Assembly: GCA_035578905.1 (NCBI GenBank) | Contig: JAQJVL010000004.1 | Location: 3,701,582-3,765,581 of the forward strand | DNA: 64,000 bases | Source of the DNA: Stictocephala bisonia | Lineage: Eukaryota; Arthropoda; Insecta; Hemiptera; Membracidae | Reading direction: 5' to 3' | In this document: piece by piece, positions 47,201-56,200 of the stretch | How the letters are laid out: each line of letters begins with the position of its first letter | Position numbering within the stretch: the stretch's first letter is position 1 | Notes under the pieces: model-generated | Database searches by the model: none | Told to the model about the DNA's origin: nothing | The model's input: the letters and a program-made list of their open reading frames with translations, nothing else | Position numbers and translations under genes: made by a program

Positions 47201-50200
47201 AAGTTTTTTGTTGGTAGGAGGCAATTCTCAAAGCAAATGACCGCATTTGACGATGATGCCTGAATTTTAGCATCAGTTTGGTTGGATGCAACTTTTACCA
47301 ACAAGCTTCACTAAGTTTTCGCGGTACACTCTGAACTGAACCACCAGATAAACATATCAGCCGGCTGTGAAACAGTATAATTGGCTTGCATATAAAATCT
47401 GATCTGTGATATGAGCGAACAGATTAAATCTTTATAATCCACGTTGTTTCAATTAATAATATACTTTCTTAATTTCTCACATAATATTAGTTCTGAAAAA
47501 AGGAAAAAGGTAAAACAAAACAATGCCAGATTAAAATGTAGGAAGGCAGGAAGTAACAAGTTTTATTTATCAAATTTTACACAATTACAAACAACAAATC
47601 AATGTTATTGTGTTCAGTTTAGATGTATATATTTACGAATCTGACAAAACTTAACATAGGCTTAGGATGGTGTCTGCTTTTACAGTTTTCTTGGGTGAAC
47701 AGGAAATCCTTCTGTAAATACTCACTCGAAAATACTCGATACCCGAAAAAAATGCCAACTACTCGACTCGAACTCAAAAATCACTACTCGCACACCCCTA
47801 CTATTAAGAATAACAATCTCTCATTATTCCTGAATTAACAACTCATTCCTTTGGTGTCAGTAACATATAATGCAACAAATAACTTAGTGACAAAATTTGC
47901 CACCCCAGTAAATCCATATGTAGTAGTCCAACAATGGTTGCTGCAACATTTTTATTATTTCTCATATTTTTGAACCTAAAAGTACCACTCATCAGAAGTA
48001 CAAAAGTATGTTATTTAATTTTTAACATTTTTATTTTACCGATGGTGGCCATTTTGGCTTCGGCAAAATGCGTCTTTTAAGTGAATTTCGAACTTTGCGG
48101 GGAAGCACATATCTCCTCTTCTATTCATCCTAAACATTCAAACGAAAACCAATCTCTTCAGAAGAGTCTGAACTTTAATTTAAGCCCTTACAGGTATGTC
48201 CTTAAACTTAAGTATAAGGGCCCAAATGTATCTCCAAAGTTTAACATGGTTTTTTTTCAAAAATCAATTTTCACACATTTATTTTTTCAAGAAGGCAACA
48301 GTTAATTTATCAGTTATTTTTTTATGTGTTAGGTATATCGAGGTACTTCAAACTCACCAAGTTTCAAATTGTGGACTAGCCTAGTTTTTTAGAAAAAATT
48401 TTTCAAATCATAAAATTGATAATTTACCCTATGCTAATAATATATACGTTTAGTTTTTGCTCTGAAAACTCTAAAGGGATCGTGTACTTTTACATTGACA
48501 GTGAGGAAATACAAAAAGGATGAAACAGAACTTCGTTCGATTCAAAGAATGCTTCAAAATTCCTGGAACCCGATCTTTTTATCGACTTGTGCTTGTAGCA
48601 GACAACAAAGTTAAGTGCTTCAAAACGTCTAAATCTATGAACTTCGAAGAGTTTATATAACATCAAAAAGAGTGATGTTAACTTTGGAGGAACATGGTAC
48701 CATTGATTGTTTGTGACAAACAACAGTGTTTAGGAAAATTCCATCTGTCAATCGAGAGCATAATTACTGTTTTGTTCACTTTTATGAACCTGGTCCAAGA
48801 ACTTACTACAAATACATAAAAAATTATGAAACATGGGTCCCTTTGAGTAGTATCTCTTGAAGGACCACACCCCTACAACTAACTACAACAACTGGTGCAA
48901 CTTCAACATCACACAAGCATTGTGTGATGAAATCTTGCATCTACTCAATGCTCATCAGTTATGAAAATAAAGGTTTGTATATTAATAAATGGTATAACTA
49001 AATGTGTGTATTGTTTTATATATTTTCAGGCATAACAAAGCATAATATTTAGCTATGTTTAAACTGGAACGATATTGTGTTTTTTTTTTTAATTTTGCCA
49101 CTTTTCTAAACTATATATCTTGTTAAATAATAAAGTCCACAAAACCAAATTTTTGCAGGTTGTTCCTCTATTCTAGTACTAAAACTGGGATAAATTTCAA
49201 ATTTTAGTTTTCATGCCAAAAAAAGATATTAATCCTTGAATTGAGAAAAATTTGAAAATTTCATGATTTCAAAACTTCTTTTCTAAAAAACTATGCTAGT
49301 CCACAGTTTGAAACTTTGTGAGTTTGAAGTACCTCAATATACATATCAGATAAAAAAATAACAAACAAATTAACTGTTACCTTCTTGATAAAATAAATGT
49401 GTGAAAATTGATTTTGAAAAAATCCATGATAACTTTGGAGATATATTTGGGCTCTTATACTTAAGTTTAAGGACAAACCTGTAAGGACTTCAAATTTCAG
49501 ACTATTTTTAATAGATTGGTTTTTGTTTGAACGTTCAAGGATGAATAGAAGAGTTGATATGTGCTTCTCTAATAAGTTCGAAATTGACTTAAAAAAGATG
49601 TTTTACCAAAGCCAAAATGGCCGCAATCGGTAAAGTAAAAATGTTAAAAATTAAATAACATACTTTTTGTTCTTCTGATAAGTGGTACTTTTAGGTACAA
49701 AAATATGAAAAATAATAAAAATGTTGCAGCAACCAATTAAATTATTTCTAGACCACTTCATATGGATTGACCCACCCAGCATTTTTCAAAATACCCCCTG
49801 GTGCTCAAAGGGTTAAGATAAATGTATTTAAATTTTATCAGTATTTCTCTACTTACATCAACCAGCATTTGATGAGCAATCGTTTGAATAAAGTCAGGGT
49901 GCTTTATGCATCGTAAAAATTGTGGCATGACTACATCCACAACTGCACTGAAATCAGCTGGATTTTTATTGATACTTGTGTAACAAAAACTTAGCGCATG
50001 GTCAATCACTAATCTTAATCCCTGTAACAAAAATTGTTATATTAGTCACTCATTAAAGGTGAGACAAATTTAAGTTACCTGCTAATTATGTCTCACAAAT
50101 TTCAATTTACCTAAATAGGCATATCTCAAGAAAAAAGAGAAAAACAGTAAGAAGCCATTTTATATCATCCACATGATGTAGTATAGGAATATTAACAATA

Positions 50201-53200
50201 ACAAATAAAGGAGAAGTAACTTTCAGCATCTGCGAAAGTACAAGAGAAGAAAGTTGTAGTTACACTTCACTATTCAGGTGGGTCACTGTCTCTTACTAAT
50301 GGTGACATGGTTACTACAAGTAACATTACAAGGTAAATGTGGTGCCTAAAGCAACATTCTATCATAATGAATAGAATCATGAAAGTCAGTGATCCGGCTG
50401 AATAAAAAACTTTAACTACAATTTTATTTTCAACCATTATTATTAAAACAATACGTATGACCACAAAATATAATCACAACACAATACACTATAAAAATAA
50501 TATAAACATACAGGAATAGAATAGTTAAAAACACAAAATATGTTTTAAGAAAAACTGCATATGATTGAACAGTTAGCTTCTGGTAAATGTGCGAAAAAGA
50601 TCACCTCAGAATTAGGAGTGGGAACAAGCAGTGTACGTGATTACAAACTCTACATTCAAGTCTTTATTTCTCCTGTTTTTGTTAGCAGTATAGTACATGC
50701 TGTAGCAAACATTTTAGCAGTATGTTTTCTATCTCTAAGTTAATAATAAAAGTGCAGACAGCATCTAATACACATAACTCAGGTATCGCTGGCGTTTGAA
50801 TGGTCATCATCTTCACACGGACCAATTAACCTTGAACTCCGGTGCTATTCAGTATTAATGATATTCAGATCGGTTCGTCACCATATTGATCCAGATAGTA
50901 ATGAATAGAACAATCAAGAAATCTTCCTAACTGTATATGATGATTAGTTCAGTTTGGAATGAATGGAAGTATTTTTCTTAGAGTGTTAACTTAATATGGC
51001 CAGATTATGAAAACACAATGTGCCTTGCTGCTCGTCTAGTATGCGTGCTGATCATCCCTATTGTCAGTGTCGCCACCAATACAGAAATCATTCTAACATA
51101 ATTTAATAATAATGACAGGTTTTTTAATTGTTATAAATAATTAATCAAATTTCAATATTTAGAAATGTACATTATTGGGACTTGCAGATAACTAATGTCA
51201 CCTCCATTTTTATTTATATTTCATGTTAACCTACCTAGTAATCCAGAAACTTTTTAAATCAAAACTCGAATAAACAAAACTAAAATGTACTTGAATGATT
51301 GAAAACTTTTTATTCTGGGATCAAAGAAGCCAAAATATCTTCTAGCTCAAGTAAAGCCACACTTGGCTTCAGTATTCTCGCGCCTCTAATTTTAACACTT
51401 ATTTTCAAATCATTGTATTTGGGCTTGGTAATAGTATCATATCCAGCAAAGGAGAAAATACAACTTCGTTATTCCAATCTCGGCCACCAATTGCAATGAT
51501 GTGGCTGTGTATTGAAAATCAGGGCTTTTCATCATAAATTCTGTGACTGTTGCCTTCTTATCAAAATACAGCTTTTATGGGGAAAATCTGTGGCAACCAT
51601 GGCCACTGGACACCCTTAATGTGCTCGTAGTCTGGGACTAACAACATCATTTCTCATTTTATACAAAGAAATGTACTACAATTAAATATAAAAACTGCAA
51701 TGTAAATAATTAAAACACTACCACAACTATCATGACATGGATTATACTTGTAAAAAGTCCATACCTCATTTGTTAAGTTTGATTTATTTATGTAGACAAA
51801 TGAGTAACCTATTTTCATAACATATAAACTCAATTGTATTATTTTCATCTTATTGTACATTTCAAGTTACATTAACCCAAGCGCTTTCGGTCGTTTTTGC
51901 AGTGTCATTATCACAGATTGTGACGATATGCATACGCTGGCTATACTTGTTATAAATATCCAAAACTTAGGCATATAGGCATTTAAATTGCTTATTATTT
52001 GAAAGCCTATGAATTAACACACATTTAGACACCTTTGAAATTCCCTTAATCTGCGGTCAGATAACATAATAACTTATTGCTTAAGAAGTTTGTTTACTTC
52101 TACAGTCTTGTCCATTCAAATCAAATCAAAAATCTCTTTATTTACAAAGCTTAAAGATTTGTAATAGTGTCAAAATGTTACAATTTAGTAATCTTCATCA
52201 GGTGTAAGTGGAAGGGTGTCCCTCCATTGCAGGAATTCATCCAGGGAGTAGAATGGGTTCCTTGACAGCCAGTTGGTGAGGGCTGTCTTCAGTTTCTTCC
52301 CTGATTGGCTTCTCACATCCTCCGGGAGTAGATTGTGGAGTTTTCTACCAGTGTATGAAGGCTTCCTCTCGAACAGTGCGCTGTGGTGGGGTGGTAGCTG
52401 GACCAATCCAGCTGCTTAATTAAGCTGCTTATTAAAAGCAGGTTAGCTAAGCTACAGCACACATATTGGCACATTGTTTCTGTATACCATTGTTGACTGA
52501 AAATTGCTTAACCAGCTTTAAACTTGAGATTAGTTTATCAAACAGTTACAGCAAATTTACAACGGCAAGGCTATACAATTTCTTGAAGATAGTTTAGTAA
52601 AATTTATTTATACCTTTCCATTAATAGAACACTTAATTCAAAGTATATCGTACATAATAACAGCGCATCTCAAAAGTACAAGAGAGCTGCAGACAACAAC
52701 TAATATAGAAAAGTGCTTACCGTTTACTGCTGTTGATTAACCTGTTTTCAGTAACTATTGGTCGAGGATAACTGCTGCCAAAAAGCAGGTATTCTCACTC
52801 AACTGTTTAGTAGCTGAGCTGCTTACTTTAATAAGCTGCTGCTTCTGAGCTGCTTAAGCTTATTTAACACATCCCTACGTACAATGGTAGAGGCCCTCTC
52901 GCCAACTCATACATGTACAGTGATAAAGGCCCTCTCTCCAACCTATACACATACAATGGTAGAGGCCCTCTCGCCAACCCATACACGTGCAGTAGTAAAG
53001 TATTGTTGTAACTTTATTGTATTTATTATCTTTAACACTAATTAAAGATATAAATTTATTAAAATTTGTCTGTATATATACAAAATGAACCATAATTTGT
53101 ACTTACATCAAAATATTCTTTTGTAAATATGGAGTTTTCTTTTGAATTGTCTTCTCTTGGGTGAAATTCAGGAGCATTTACTGATAATTTTGATCTAGCT

Positions 53201-56200
53201 GAAATCACATAGTTGCAATAAATACTACAGTCGGTTTCAAAATGCAATATACTTGAGTTTAAACATCTGGTATTAATCAGGAGAACATAATTAGCAAACA
53301 AACTAACCTTGTTCTTACTTCTTCAACAAAAAATAATCAGTCACTCAATGACCACCAAATAACCAAGTGTAAATAGATCATACGTTTGGAATTAAACCCA
53401 AAACAGAACCAACTTTTCAATCCATACCATCTAACCCTCTCAAAATAAAAAAAATAAAAAACTCACACTAAGGTCAACTAAGAAACTGACCTCCTAGCCA
53501 AGATGGGAGCGAGCACTCCATTCTCAGGCCCGAATCAGTATGTGGCATTGGACTTAACACTGCCAAGACTGAAAATACTAAACTTGGCGAGATGGTGGAT
53601 GGCAGCGGTTTCACGGCCAGGTCTTTGCAAAATCTTTGGTGAGGAGATCAAACCCTACGCTGACCAAATCACTCACCACCATGAATCGTAAAGACATCAG
53701 GTTGGTGATTGTATAAATTACTGAACACAGCCACTTCAAGAAACATCAGGCAAATATTGGTATCTACAGTACAGACACCAGTTGCCGGCTTTGTGGTGAG
53801 ACTCTTGAGCCTGCCGAACATCTATTAACTGAGTGTGAACCTCTGGAGCTCAGGAGAAGGAGAATTTTCAAGAACAAGCACTCAGAAGAAAGAATGTTAT
53901 CTAGTCTGGGAAAAATATTTTTGAGCTGGCTAAACCACTTAGAATAGGTACCCCATTCTAGTAGGCAACAGGAGAGCACAATCAACCTACGGTTGAAGTG
54001 CAATCTAGGAACGGCCTCAGAGCTTCCCTTCCCCTCAGAAAACTAAACTAAAGGTGCGCTATACTTTAAATTCCTACTACAATACCTAAAGGAGGAAGCC
54101 CACGTCGCCTTGGGAAACAAATAACACAATGGTTACAAGAAAGGCCATTCTAAACTGAAGTAGAATTCCACACCTTACAACTACAACTAGTTGTAACCAA
54201 AAGGCATGGTATCGATATGTAGACGATGTTTGGGCTGTGTGGCCACATGGTAGAGAGATTGGATGATTTTCTGCACCATATCAATTCTATTCACTCTAAT
54301 ATCAAGTTCACAATGGAAATCGAGAATAACGGAAGTCTGCCTTTCCTTGACGTTTTAACTGTGAGAAGAAGAGATGGACGAATAGGCCACTCGGTTTACC
54401 GGAAACTTACACATACCAATAGATATCTAAATGCTGCTTCCCATCATCATCCGGCACAGAAGAATGCAGTTTTAAACACTTTAATCAATCGAGCCATTCA
54501 CATTTCAGACCAAAATAGTTGGAAGAAAGAAAGACAAATATTACATTCAACATTAAAACAGAATGGATATTCAGTTAGAGAAATCAATAATACTATTGGA
54601 AAACAGTTGAAGAGGAAAGAACAAGACAATAGAATAGATACAAGACAAGATAAGGATACCTCAAAAAAGGCGTATCTACCTTACATAAAGGGAACAACGG
54701 AAAAGATTGGCAGGCTATTAAGTAAAGAAAATATAAAAACCATTTACAAGCCACCGAATAGATTACAGAATTTTCTGAGGCCAGTCAAGGATAAAATTCC
54801 ACTAGCTATGCCTGGAGTATATGAAATACCTTGTAGTTGCGGGTCAGTCTACATAGGGGAAACCAAAAGGTTAATTTCCACAAGGATTAAGGAATATATA
54901 AGGCATACTAAGAATGAAGATACGGAAAAGTCTGCAGTTGCTGAACATAGCACAAAAAGTAATCATGGAATTTTATTTCACAAAACTTAAAGTCCTTGCC
55001 AACATCCCACATTACTACCCGAGAATCGTAAGGGAAGCCATAGAAATATATAAAAGAAGAAATACTTTTAATAAGGATGATAGTATACGGCTGCCAAAGA
55101 CATCGGAACCCATTTTAAGTAAATTGAAATAAAATGGAAGAGTCAGCCATATTGATTTTTTGGCCAATGACCGAGGTCACGTGGGTAGTGCCTCCGCCCC
55201 CCTCTCCAGCATACCTGCCAACCAGTCCCCACCCCACCACTTGTTATAAAAGCTGGAAGGTCACTCGCCGATTTCAGTCTCAGAGAAATTACTGAGGATG
55301 CCACATCACAGTATGGGCGAAACATCTGGTCATCTTGTAAATATTGTAGATAGCACCTTGACGCGGTTGTCACCGGAAAATATAGATTCTAGTTACAACT
55401 ACAACTACATTACTTATTTAATACTTTCTGATTCAATCTTCTGTTCTCAAGGAATTTTTTATGTTTTCTGTTTGATTCGAGCACTAAATTAACTAAATTG
55501 ATATATACAAAATAGGTTATGTCTACCTTACAGGTTCTAACACTCTGACTCAAGTAGTTATGAATTTCAGCTTATCTGAATCTGCAAAGCCATTCTTTAA
55601 TAAACTAAAACCAACAGCTGTTTAAGACCTTAAAATACAATAAACTATTATGTTATTTTTAATAATAAATTATTTCCAATAGTAAAAATGTAATTTAATA
55701 AAAAAGAAGGAATTAATTAAAGATGAGGATAGACAACATTTATTTCTTTAAAAAACCAACGTATTCTGTACAAATCGTTCAGTGAGCTTCTAGTACATAT
55801 AAAATATGAAACAAATATAAACAAATTTAAAAATACATTGAAATAATAACTAATTAAGCTGGCATTATAATCAAAAACAGAATATGGGGATGTAATATAT
55901 ATACAAAAGTACTTTATTATATAATTTGCAATATTCAATAGCTGGTATCAATAGTTGGATCTGCATTACTTTAAATGAATACATCCTAGTGTTTGATATA
56001 GTGGTGTGATATCCATCCCTTCCCTACCAACAGTAGATACCTAAAATAGTCCTGGTCTAACTTTATCTACGCAATATGTCACGCACCGCTGTAAAGCCGT
56101 TGTTCAAAATTTATAATTGTTTCTTTAAATACCTGATTCCTAGGTATATAAATCACATATGGAGTGCAATGTAAAAAGGGTGATACCATATTTAAATGTG

